From Ectobius pallidus (lineage: Eukaryota; Arthropoda; Insecta; Blattodea; Ectobiidae), in NCBI GenBank assembly GCA_964059195.1, contig CAXKWD010000010.1, forward strand, positions 558,001 through 622,000: 64,000 bases of DNA. The letters run 5' to 3'. Within the stretch, counting starts at the first letter, position 1, and every line of letters starts with the position of its first letter. Shown here in pieces: positions 1 to 11,411 of this stretch. Made by a program: the position numbers and the translations under genes. The notes under the pieces are model-generated. The model worked only from the letters and a program-made list of their open reading frames with translations. It was not told the DNA's origin and searched no databases.

Positions 1-324
1 TTAATTAATATACTGTTGCGTAGCAATGTCAATTTCAGACACAAAACTTTTACCTCTCAATGCATTTTTGAAAGTCGAAACTTTTACATAGCAATGTAAT
101 TTTTAAAGACAATTTGACTGCCTAATAATGTAATTTTTCTATCACGAAAGTTTTCCCTAGCCATGCCAGTCTAAAAAGAAACTGTAGCCTAGCAATGAAG
201 TTTTAAATCACCTGACTGTTGCTTAGCAATGACATTTTGAACAAGAAACTGTAGCTAAGCAATGCCATCTCCAAATACGAAACTGTTGCCTAGCAATGTC
301 ATCTATAAGGAATAGTTTTTAAAC

Positions 325-375
325 CCTCAATGATCAATACATACAATGAAAATATCGGTGATATGCTAATGGCAT
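325..375. other. Conserved box with dyad ATATCGGTGATAT, first of about 111 copies
   Basis: Each monomer has one segment that no longer looks like the 33-bp sub-repeat (sub-repeats 10-12). Its core, AAAATATCGGTGAT, is almost invariant across the window while flanking sub-repeats vary. At 352-364 it forms a dyad: ATATC and GATAT around GGT. The few exceptions include GGTGAAATGC near 5024, GAGAATATCGG near 40765 and GATAAGC in the m3-type monomers. TGATCA lies just upstream. Inference: a binding site for a satellite or centromere protein is possible. It is not the known CENP-B box. Confidence 0.55.
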
Positions 376-2102
376 AACAGGGGTTGTATATTTTTCTTTA
401 ATAGAAAGAATACTGTTGAATAGCAATTAGTTTTAAAACACAAAAGCGTTGCCTAGCAATGCCATTTTAAACCGGAAACTATTGCCTAGCAATGCCATCA
501 AAAAGAACTGTTGCTTAGCAATGTAATTTTAAACACAATATTGCTACCTATTATAAACTTTTAAATAATATACTGTTGCGTAGCAATGTCATTTTCAGAC
601 ACAAAACTTTTACCTTTCAATGCATTTTTGATAGTCGAAACTTTTTCCTAGCAATGTAATTTTTAAAGACAATTTGACTGCCTAACAATGTAATTTTTCT
701 ATCACGAAAGTTTTCCCTAGCCATGCCAGTCTAAAAAGAAACTGTAGCCTAGCAATGAAGTTTTAAAACACCTGACTGTTGCTTAGCAATGACATTTTGA
801 ACAAGAAACTGTAGCTTAGCAATGCCATCTCCAAATACGAAACTGTTGCCTAGCAATGTCATCTATAAGGAATAGTTTTTAATCCTTCAATGATCAATAC
901 ATACAATGAAAATATCGGTGATATGCTAATGGCATAACAGGGGTTGTATATTTTTCTTTAATAGAAAGAATACTGTTGCCTAGCAATGAGTTTTAAAACA
1001 CGAAAATGTTGCCTAGCAATGCCATTTTAAACCCGAGACTGTTGCCTAGCATTGCCATCAAAGAGAACTGTTGCTTAGCAAAGTAATTTTAAACACAATA
1101 TTGCTACCTATTATAAACTTTTAAATAATATACTGTTGCGTAGCAATGTCAATTTCAGACACAAAACTTTTACCTTTCAATGCATTTTTGAAAGTCGAAA
1201 CTTTTTCCTAGCAATGTAATTTTTAAAGACAATTTGACTGCCTATAAATGTAATTTTTCTATCACGAAAGTTTTCCCTAGCCATGCCAGTCTAAAAAGAA
1301 ACTGTAGCCTAGCAATGAAGTTTTAAAACACCTGACTGTTGCTTAGCAATGACATTTTGAACAAGAAACTGTAGCTTAGCAATGCCATCTCCAAATACGA
1401 AACTGTTGCCTAGCAATGTCATCTATAAGGAATAGTTTTTAATCCCTCAATGATCAATACATACAATGAAAATATCGGTGATAAACTAATGGCAAAACAT
1501 GGGTTGTAAATTTTGCTTTAATAGAAAGAATACTGTTGCCTAGCAATGAGTTTTAAAACACGAAAGTGTTGCCTAGCAATGCCATTTTAAACCGAAAACT
1601 GTTGCCAAGCAATGTCATAAAAAATAATTGTTGCTTAGTAATGTCATTTTTAAACACAATATTGCTACCTATTATAAACTTTTAAAAAATATACTGTTGC
1701 GTAGCAATGTCAATATCAGACACAAAACTTTTACAATTCAATGCATTTTTCAATGTCGAAACTTTTTCCTAGCAATGTAATTTTTAAAGACAATTTAGCT
1801 GCCTAACAATGTAATTTTTCTATCACGAAAGGTTTGCCTAGCAATGCCAGTCTAAACCGGAAACTGTTGCCTAGCAATTAAGTTTTAAAACAGCTGACTC
1901 TTGCTTAGCAATGACATTTTGAACTGTAGCTTAGCAATGCCATCTCCAAATAAGAAACTGTTGCCTAGCAATATCTTCTATAAGGAAAAGTTTTTAATCC
2001 TTCAATGATCAATACATACAATGAAAATATCGGTGATATGCAAATGTCAAAACATGGGTTGTAAATTTTACTTTAATAGAAAGAATACTGTTGCCTAGCA
2101 AT

Positions 2103-2126
2103 GTGTTTTAAAACACGAAAGTGTTT
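2103..2126. other. Overlapping palindrome and hairpin at sub-repeats 13-14 (example)
   Basis: GTGTTTTAAAACAC at 2103-2116 is a perfect 14-bp palindrome. Its right half also pairs with the next bases as AAACAC-GAAA-GTGTTT (2111-2126). Most monomers carry shorter forms, GTTTTAAAAC and AACAC-GAAA-GTGTT, for example at 1550-1559 and 1557-1570. The structure could extrude as a small cruciform in DNA, or fold with a GNRA-type loop in a transcript; neither is shown. Confidence 0.55.
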
Positions 2127-2557
2127 CCTAGCAATGCCATTTTAAACCGGAAACTGTTGCCTAGCAATGCCATCAAAAAGAACTGTTGCTTAGCAAAGTA
2201 ATTTTAAACACAATATTGCTACCTATTATAAACTTTTAATTAATATACTGTTGCGTAGCAATGTCAATTTCAGACACAAAACTTTTACCTCTCAATGCAT
2301 TTTTGAAAGTCGAAACTTTTACATAGCAATGTAATTTTTAAAGACAATTTGACTGCCTAATAATGTAATTTTTCTATCACGAAAGTTTTCCCTAGCCATG
2401 CTTTTTATGAAACCTATGCTTTTTACTTATTTAATTTATTATTATGATTAGCCTTAACCTTAGTCTTAGTATTAGTCATAAGTCTCTTATTCACTAATTT
2501 GCTATTTATGTAAACCTACATTGTATATATTTTCTGAAACCTGGTTGAGTGGAAGAG

Positions 2558-2573
2558 AAGGCCTTATGGCCTT
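2558..2573 (+). other. Hairpin in the LINE 3' end (AAGGCC-TTAT-GGCCTT)
   Basis: A perfect 6-bp inverted repeat, AAGGCC at 2558-2563 and GGCCTT at 2568-2573, flanks a 4-base loop. It lies about 30 bp before the 3' tail of the inserted element. Small stem-loops near the 3' end are recognised by the reverse transcriptase in some LINE families, which is established for a few elements only. A role here is inference. Confidence 0.6.
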
Positions 2574-2588
2574 AACTCTGCCAGGCAA

Positions 2589-2594
2589 AATAAA
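2589..2594 (+). promoter_or_regulatory. AATAAA polyadenylation signal of the inserted LINE fragment
   Basis: The canonical hexamer AATAAA lies 7 bp before the (ACT)n tail. The position fits the 3' end of a LINE transcript. Single hexamers are common in AT-rich DNA, so the support comes from its place in the element, not from the motif alone. Confidence 0.5.
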
Positions 2595-2600
2595 TCATTT

Positions 2601-2613
2601 ACTACTACTACTA
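2601..2613 (+). repeat. (ACT)n microsatellite tail of the LINE fragment
   Basis: Four ACT units plus a final A form the 3' boundary of the insert and join directly to satellite GCCTAGC at 2614. Short trinucleotide tails in place of poly(A) are usual for several non-LTR retrotransposon clades. The satellite sequence lost at this end finishes in ACTGTA, so the last TA could be microhomology between tail and target. Confidence 0.7.
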
Positions 2614-5600
2614 GCCTAGCAATGAAGTTTTAAATCACCTGACTGTTGCTTAGCAATGACATTTTGAACAAGAAACTGTAGCTAAGCAATGCCATCTCCA
2701 AATACGAAACTGTTGCCTAGCAATGTCATCTATAAGGAATAGTTTTTAAACCCTCAATGATCAATACATACAATGAAAATATCGGTGATATGCTAATGGC
2801 ATAACAGGGGTTGTATATTTTTCTTTAATAGAAAGAATACTGTTGCCTAGCAATTAGTTTTAAAACACAAAAGCGTTGCCTAGCAATGCCATTTTAAACC
2901 GGAAACTGTTGCCTAGCAATGCCATCAAAAAGAACTGTTGCTTAGCAATGTAATTTTAAACACAATATTGCTACCTATTATAAACTTTTAAATAATATAC
3001 TGTTGCGTAGCAATGTCAATTTCAGACACAAAACCTTTAATTTTCAATACATTTATCAAAGTCGCTACTTTTTCCAAGCAATGTAATTTTTAAAGACAAT
3101 TTGGCTGCTTAACAATGTAATTTTTCTATGACGAAAGTTTTTCCTATCCATGCCAGTCTAAAGCGGAAACTGTTGCCTAGCAATTCAGTTTTAAAACACC
3201 TGACTCTTGCTTAGAAATGACATTTTGATCAAGAAACTGTAGCTTAGCAATGCCATCTCCAAATACGAAACTGTTGCCTAGCAATGTCATCTATAAGGAA
3301 TAGTTTTTAATCCTTCAATGATCAATACATACAATGAAAATATCGGTGATATGCTAATGGCATAACAGGGGTTGTATATTTTTCTTTAATAGAAAGAATA
3401 CTGTTGCCTAGCAATGAGTTTTAAAACACGAAAATGTTGCCTAGCAATGCCATTTTAAACCCGAGACTGTTGCCTAGCAATGCCATCAAAGAGAACTGTT
3501 GCTTAGCAAAGTAATTTTAAACACAATATTGCTACCTATTATAAACTTTTAAATAATATACTGTTGCGTAGCAATGTCAATTTCAGACACAAAACTTTTA
3601 CAATTCAATGCATTTTTGAAAGTCGAAACTTTTTCCTGGCAATGTAATTTTTAACGACAATTTGACTGCCTAACAATGTAATTTTTCTATCACGAAAGTT
3701 TTCCCTAGCCATGCCAGTCTAAAAAGAAACTGTAGCCTAGCAATGAAGTATTAAAACACCTGACTGTTGCTTAGCAATGACATTTTGAACTAGAAACCGT
3801 AGCTTAACAATGCCATCTCCAAATACGAAACTGTTGCCTAGCAATGGCATCTATAAGGAATAGTTTTTAATCCCTAGATGATCAATACATACAATGAAAA
3901 TATCGGTGATATGCTAATGGCATAACGGGAGTTGTAAATTTTTCCTTAATGGAAAGAATACTGTTCCCTATCAATGAGTTTTAAAACACGAAAGTGTTGC
4001 CTAGCAATTCCATTTTAAACCGAAAACTGTTGCCAAGCAATGTCATAAAAAAGAACTGTTGCTTAGTAATGTCATTTTTAAACACAATATTGCTACCTAT
4101 TATAAACTTTTAAAAAATATACTGTTGCGTAGCAATGTCAATATCAGACACAAAACTTTTACCATTCAATGCATTTTTCAATGTCGTAACTTTTTCCTAG
4201 CAATGTAATTTTTAAAGACAATTTGGCTGCCTAACAATGTAATTTTTCTATCACGAAAGGTTTGCCTAGCAATGCCAGTCTAAACCGGAAACTGTTGCCT
4301 AGCAATTAAGTTTTAAAACAGCTGACTCTTGCTTAGCAATGACATTTTGAACATGTAACTGTAGCTTAGCAATGCCATCTCCAAATACGAAACTGTTGCC
4401 TAGCAATATCTTCTATAAGGAAAAGTTTTTAATCCTTCAATGATCAATACATACAATGAAAATATCGGTGATATGCTAATGTCAAAACATGTGTTGTAAA
4501 TTTTACTTTAACAGAAAGAATACTGCTGCCTAGCAATTAGTTTTAAAACATAAAAGCGTTGCCTAGCAATGCCATTTTAAACCGGAAACTGTTGCCTAGC
4601 AATGTCATAAAAAAGAACTGTTCCTTAGCAATGTCATTTTTAAACACAATATTGCTTCGTATTATAAACTTTTAAAAAATATACTGTTGCGTAGCAATGT
4701 CAATATCAGACTAAACTTTTACCTTTCATGCATTTTTCAATGTCGAAACTTTTTCCTAGCAATGTAAATTTAAAGACAATTTGGCTGCCTAACAATGTAA
4801 TTTTTCTATCACGAAAGGTTTGCCTAGCAATGCCAGTCTAAACCGGAAACTGTTGCCTAGCAATTAGGTTTTAAAACACCTGACTGTTGCCTAGCAATGA
4901 CAATTAGAATAAGAAACTGTAGCTTAGGAATGCCATCTCCAAATACGAAACTGTTGCCTAGCAATGTCATCTATAAGGAATAGCCTTTAATCCCTCAATT
5001 ATCAATACATACAATGAAAATATCGGTGAAATGCTAATGGCATAACAGGGGTTGTAAATTTTCTTTAATAGAAAAGAATACTGTTGCCTAGCTATGAGTT
5101 TTAAAACACGAAAGTGTTGCCTAGCAATGCCATTTTAAACCAGAAACTGTTGCCTAGCAAAGCAATCAAAAAGAACTGTTGCTTAGCAATGTAACTTTAA
5201 ACACAATATTGCTACCTATTATAAACTTTTAAATAATATACTGTTGCGTAGCAATGTCAATTTCAGACACAAAACTTTTACCTTTCAATGCATTTTTGAA
5301 AGTCGAAACTTTTTCCTAGCAATGTAATTTTTAAAGACAATTTGACTGCCTAACAATGTAATTTTTCTATCACGAAAGTTTTCCCTAGCCATGCCAGTCT
5401 AAAAAGAAACTGTAGCCTAGCAATGAAGTATTAAAACACCTGACTGTTGCTTAGCAATGACATTTTGAACTAGAAACAGTAGCTTAACAATGCCATCTAC
5501 AAATACGAAACTGTTGCCTAGCAATGGCATCTATAAGGAATAGTTTTTAATCCCTAGATGATCAATACATACAATGAAAATATCGGTGATATGCTAATGG

Positions 5601-8600
5601 CATAACGGGGGTTGTAAATTTTTCCTTAATAGAAAGAATACTGTTCCCTATCAATGAGTTTTAAAACACGAAAGTGTTGCCTAGCAATGCCATTTTAAAC
5701 CCGAAACTGTTGCCTAGCAATGTCATCAAAAAGAACTGTTGCTTAGCAATGTCATTTTTAAACACAATATTGCTACCTATTAAAAGCTTTTAAAAAAGAT
5801 ACTGTTGCGTAGCAATGTCAATTTCTGACACGAAACCTTTACCTTTCAATGCATTTTTCAAAGTCGAAGCTTCTTCCTAGCAATGTAATTTTTAAACACA
5901 ATTTGGCTGCCTAACAATGTAATTTTTCTATCACGAATGTTTTGCCTAGCCATGCCAGTCTAAACCGGAAACTGTTGCCTAGCAATTAAGTTTTAAAACA
6001 CCTGACTGTTGCTTAGCAATGACATTTTGAACAAGAAACTGTAGCTTAGCAATGCCATCTCCAAATACGAAACTGTTGCCTAGCAATGTCATCTATAAGG
6101 AATAGTTTTTAATCCTTCAATGATCAATACATACAATGAAAATATCGGTGATATGCTAATGTCAAAACATGGGTTGTAAATTTTACTTTAATAGAAAGAA
6201 TACTGTTGCCTAGCAATGAGTTTTAAAACACGAAAGTGTTTCCTAGCAATGCCATTTTAAACCGGAAACTGTTGCCTAGCAATGTCATAAAAAAGAACTG
6301 TTCCTTAGCAATGTCATTTTTAAACACAATATTGCTTCGTATTATAAACTTTTAAAAAATATACTGTTGCGTAGCAATGTCAATATCAGACAAAACTTTT
6401 ACCTTTCATGCATTTTTCAATGTCGAAACTTTTTCCTAGCAATGTAATTTTTAAAGACAATTTGGCTGCCTAACAATGTAATTCTTCTATCACGAAAGGT
6501 TTGCCTAGCAATGCCAGTCTAAACCGGAAACTGTTGCCTAGCAATTAGGTTTTAAAACACCTGACTGTTGCCTAGCAATGACAATTAGAATAAGAAACTG
6601 CAGCTTAGGAATGCCATCTCCAAATACGAAACTGTTGCCTAGCAATGTCATCTATAAGGAATAGCCTTTAATCCCTCAATGATCAATACATACAATGAAA
6701 ATATCGGTGATATGCTAATGGCAAAACATGGGTTGTAAATTTTGCTTTAATAGAAAGAATACTGTTGCCTAGCAATGAGTTTTAAAACACGAAAGTGTTG
6801 ACTAGCAATGCCATTTTTAACCGAAAACTGTTGCCAAGCAATGTCATAAAAAAGAACTGTTGCTTAGTAATGTCATTTTTAAACACAATATTGCTACCTA
6901 TTATAAACTTGTAAAAAATATACTGTTGCGTAGCAATGTCAATATCAGACACAAAACTTTTACCATTCAATGCATTTTTCAAAGTCGAAACTTTTTCCTA
7001 GCAATGTAATTTTTAAAGACAATTTGGCTGCTTAACAATGTAATTTTGCTATGACGAAAGTATTGCCTAGCTGTGCCAGTCTAAACCGGAAACTGTTGCC
7101 TAGCAATTAAGTTTTAAAACACCTGACTGTTGCTTAGCAATGACATTTTGAACAAGAAACTGTAGCTTAGCAATGCCATCTCCAAATACGAAACTGTTGC
7201 CTAGCAATGTCATCTATAAGGAATAGTTTTTAATCCATCAATGATCAATACATACAATGAAAATATCGGTGATATGCTAATGGCAAAACATGGGTTGTAA
7301 ATTTTGCATTAATAGAAAGAATACTGTTGCCTAGCAATGAGATTTAAAACAGGAAAGTGTTGCCTAGCAATGCCATTTTAAACCGGAAACTGTTGCCTAG
7401 CAATGCCATCAAAAAGAACTGTTGCTTAGCAAAGTAATTTTAAACACAATATTGCTACCTATTATAAACTTTTAAATAATATACTGTTGCGTAGCAATGT
7501 CAATTTCAGACACAAAACCTTTAATTTCCAATACATTTTTCAAAGTCGCTACTTTTTCCAAGCAATGTAATTTTTAAAGACAATTTGGCTGCTTAACAAT
7601 GTAATTTTTCTATGACGAAAGTTTTTCCTATCCATGCCAGTCTAAAGCGGAAACTGTTGCCTAGCAATTCAGTTTTAAAACACCTGACTCTTGCTTAGAA
7701 ATGACATTTTGAACAAGAAACTGTAGCTTAGCAATGCCATCTCCAAATACGAAACTGTTGCCTAGCAATGTCATCTATAAGGAATAGTTTTTAATCCTTC
7801 AATGATCAATACATACAATGAAAATATCGGTGATATGCTAATGGCATAACAGGGGTTGTATATTTTTCTTTAATAGAAAGAATACTGTTGCCTAGCAATG
7901 AGTTTTAAAACACGAAAATGTTGCCTAGCAATGCCATTTTAAACCCGAGACTGTTGCCTAGCAATGCCATCAAAGAGAACTGTTGCTTAGCAAAGTAATT
8001 TTAAACACAATATTGCTACCTATTATAAACTTTTAAATAATATACTGTTGCGTAGCAATGTCAATTTCAGACACAGAACTTTTACAATTCAATGCATTTT
8101 TGAAAGTCGAAACTTTTTCCTGGCAATGTAATTTTTAACGACAATTTGACTGCCTAACAATGTAATTTTTCTATCACGAAAGTTTTCCCTAGCCATGCCA
8201 GTCTAAAAAGAAACTGTAGCCTAGCAATGAAGTTTTAAAACACCTGACTGTTGCTTAGCAATGACATTTTGAACAAGAAACTGTAGCTTAGCAATGCCAT
8301 CTCCAAATACGAATCTGTTGCCTAGCAATGTCATCTATAAGGAACAGTTTTTAATCCCTCAATGATCAATACATACAATGAAAATATCGGTGATATGCTA
8401 ATGGCAAAACATGGGTTGTAAATTTTGCTTTAATAGAAAGAATACTGTTGCCTAGCAATGAGTTTTAAAACACGAAAGTGTTGCCTAGCAATGCCATTTT
8501 AAACCGAAAACTGTTGCCAAGCAATGTCATAAAAAAGAACTGTTGCTTAGTAATGTCATTTTTAAACACAATATTGCTACCTATTATAAACTTTTAAAAA

Positions 8601-11411
8601 ATATACTGTTGCGTAGCAATGTCAATATCAGACACAAAACTTTTACAATTCAATGCATTTTTCAATGTCGAAACTTTTTCCTAGCAATGTAATTTTTAAA
8701 GACAATTTAGCTGCCTAACAATGTAATTTTTCTATCACGAAAGGTTTGCCTAGCAATGCCAATCTAAACCGGAAACTGTTGCCTAGCAATTAAGTTTTAA
8801 AACAGCTGACTCTTGCTTAGCAATGACATTTTGAACATGAAACTGTAGCTTAGCAATGCCATCTACAAATACGAAACTGTTGCCTAGCAATATCTTCTAT
8901 AAGGAAAAGTTTTTAATCCTTCAATGATCAATACATACAATGAAAATATCGGTGATATGCTAATGTCAAAACATGGGTTGTAAATTTTACTTTAACAGAA
9001 AGAATACTGCTGCCTAGCAATTAGTTTTAAAACACAAAAGCGTTGCCTAGCAATGCCATTTTAAACCGGAAACTGTTGCCTAGCAATGCCATCAAAAAGA
9101 ACTGTTGCCTAGCAATGTAATTTTAAACACAATATTGCTACCTATTATAAACTTTTAAATAATATACTGTTGCGTAGGAATGTCAATTTCAGACACAAAA
9201 CCTTTACTTTTCAATACATTTTTCAAAGTCGAAAGTTTTTCCTAGCAATGTAATTTTTAAAGACAATTTGACTGCTTAACAATGTAATTTTGCTATGACG
9301 AAAGTATTGCCTAGCCGTGCCAGTCTAAACCGGAAACTGTTGCCTAGCAATTAAGTTTCAAAACACCTGACTGTTGCTTAGCAATGACATTTTGAACAAG
9401 AAACTGTAGCTTAGCAATGCCATCTCCAAATACGAAACTGTTGCCTAGCAATGTCATCTATAAGGAATAGTTTTTAATCCTTCAATGATCAATACATACA
9501 ATGAAAATATCGGTGATATGCTAATGTCAAAACATGGGTTGTAAATTTTACTTTAATAGAAAGAATACTGTTGCCTAGCAATGAGTTTTAAAACACGAAA
9601 GTGTTTCCTAGCAATGCCATTTTAAACCGGAAACTGTTGCCTAGCAATGTCATAAAAAAGAACTGTTCCTTAGCAATGTCATTTTTAAACACAATATTGC
9701 TTCGTATTATAAACTTTTAAAAAAGATACTGTTGCGTAGCAATGTCAATTTCTGACACGAAACCTTTACCTTTCAATGCATTTTTCAAAGTCGAAGCTTC
9801 TTCCTAGCAATGTAATTTTTAAACACAATTTGGCTGCCTAACAATGTAATTTTTCTATCACGAATGTTTTGCCTAGCCATGCCAGTGTAAACCGGAAACT
9901 GTTGCCTAGCAATTAAGTTTTAAAACACCTGACTGTTGCTTAGCAATGACATTTTGAACAAGAAACTGTAGCTTAGCAATGCCATCTCCAAATACGAAAC
10001 TGTTGCCTAGCAATGTCATCTATAAGGAATAGTTTTTAATCCCTCAATGATCAATACATACAGTGAAAATATCGGTGATATGCTAATGGCAAAACATGGG
10101 TTGTAAATTTTGCTTTAATAGAAAGAATACTGTTGCCTAGCAATGAGTTTTAAAACACGAAAGTGTTGCCTAGCAATGCCATTTTAAACCGAAAACTGTT
10201 GCCAAGCAATGTCATAAAAAAGAACTGTTGCTTAGTAATGTCATTTTTAAACACAATATTGCTACCTATTATAAACTTTTAAAAAATATACTGTTGCGTA
10301 GCAATGTCAATATCAGACACAAAACTTTTACAATTCAATGCATTTTTCAATGTCGAAACTTTTTCCTAGCAATGTAATTTTTAAAGACAATTTAGCTGCC
10401 TAACAATGTAATTTTTCTATCACGAAAGGTTTGCCTAGCAATGCCAGTCTAAACCGGAAACTGTTGCCTAGCAATTAAGTTTTAAAACAGCTGACTCTTG
10501 CTTAGCAATGACATTTTGAACATGAAACTGTAGCTTAGCAATGCCATCTACAAATACGAAACTGTTGCCTAGCAATATCTTCTATAAGGAAAAGTTTTTA
10601 ATCCTTCAATGATCAATACATACAATGAAAATATCGGTGATATGCTAATGTCAAAACATGGGTTGTAAATTTTACTTTAACAGAAAGAATACTGCTGCCT
10701 AGCAATTAGTTTTAAAACACAAAAGCGTTGCCTAGCAATGCCATTTTAAACCGGAAACTGTTGCCTAGCAATGCCATCAAAAAGAACTGTTGCCTAGCAA
10801 TGTAATATTAAACACAATATTGCTACCTATTATAAACTTTTAAATAATATACTGTTGCGTAGGAATGTCAATTTCAGACACAAAACCTTTACTTTTCAAT
10901 ACATTTTTCAAAGTCGAAACTTTTTCCAAGCAATGTAATTTTTAAAGACAATTTGGCTGCTTAACAATGTAATTTTGCTATGACGAAAGTTTTGCCTAGC
11001 CGTGCCAGTCTAAACCGGAAACTGTTGCCTAGCAATTAAGTTTTAAAACACCTGACTGTTGCTTAGCAATGACATTTTGAACAAGAAACTGTAGCTTAGC
11101 AATGCCATCTCCAAATACGAAACTGTTGCCTAGCAATGTCATCTATAAGGAATAGTTTTTAATCCTTCAATGATCAATACATACAATGAAAATATCGGTG
11201 ATATGCTAATGTCAAAACATGGGTTGTAAATTTTACTTTAATAGAAAGAATACTGTTGCCTAACAATGTGTTTTAAAACACGAAAGTGTTTCCTAGCAAT
11301 GCCATTTTAAACCGGAAACTGTTGCCTAGCAATGCCATTAAAAAAGAACTGTTGCATAGCAAAGTAATTTTAAACACAATATTGCTACCTATTATAAACT
11401 TTTAAATAATA

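Larger units (their letters stand above)
2401..2613 (+). mobile_element. Truncated 3' end of a non-LTR retrotransposon (LINE), inserted in the satellite
   Basis: This is the only non-satellite DNA in the window. The satellite runs to CCATG at 2400, is interrupted for 213 bp, and resumes at 2614 with GCCTAGCAATGAAG. Right of centre the insert has CTGGTTGAGTGGAAGAG, a GGCCTTATGGCC hairpin, TTAACTCTGCCAGG, AATAAA at 2589-2594 and an (ACT)n end at 2601-2613. From memory of such elements, this order resembles the 3' untranslated end of arthropod (especially insect) Jockey- or RTE-like LINEs; the exact clade is uncertain. No reverse transcriptase sequence is present, so it is a 5'-truncated, dead copy. 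Compared with the empty site in the paralogous monomer (161-190), 21 bp of satellite (equivalent to 166-186) are missing and no target-site duplication is visible. A SINE borrowing a LINE tail is possible but lacks a clear tRNA-like head. Confidence 0.65.
1..7481 (+). repeat. Array block I: heterogeneous monomers with short-range duplications
   Basis: Monomer anchors are at 11, 571, 1131, 1692, 2246, 2998, 3559, 4120, 4682, 5239, 5800, 6362 and 6921. The monomer at 2246 repeats the variants of the one at 11 (TTAATTAATA lead-in, TTTACATAGC, GCTAAGCAATG, AAACCCTCAATG), which suggests a four-monomer duplication of about 2235 bp. Anchors 3559 and 5239, and 4682 and 6362, match at an offset of 1680 bp (three monomers); 3559 and 5239 share the rare CCCTAGATGATC and AAGTATTAAAAC variants. 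The monomer at 2246 carries the inserted LINE fragment. The 1692 monomer is short (554 bp) because of a small deletion near 1925. No stable higher-order period runs through the block, so it looks less homogenised than the right-hand side of the window. Confidence 0.8.

Noticed and set aside
2446..2486. Degenerate TTAG/CTTAGT run in the insert as a separate microsatellite
   Set aside because: The units (CCTTAACCTTAGTCTTAGT) are too few and irregular. It is treated as part of the retrotransposon fragment.
2542..2552. RNA polymerase III A-box-like TGGTTGAGTGG in the insert, suggesting a tRNA-derived SINE
   Set aside because: The A-box pattern fits, but I see no B box at the right distance and the motif lies near the 3' end of the element, so a LINE 3' end is the better reading.
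6782..6982. Minus-strand 66-residue open frame (also at 25647-25847 and 35242-35442) as a gene
   Set aside because: It begins at TTG and not ATG, lies wholly inside satellite, and is the same frame in three copies of one monomer type. Other monomers have stops in it, and it shows no domain.
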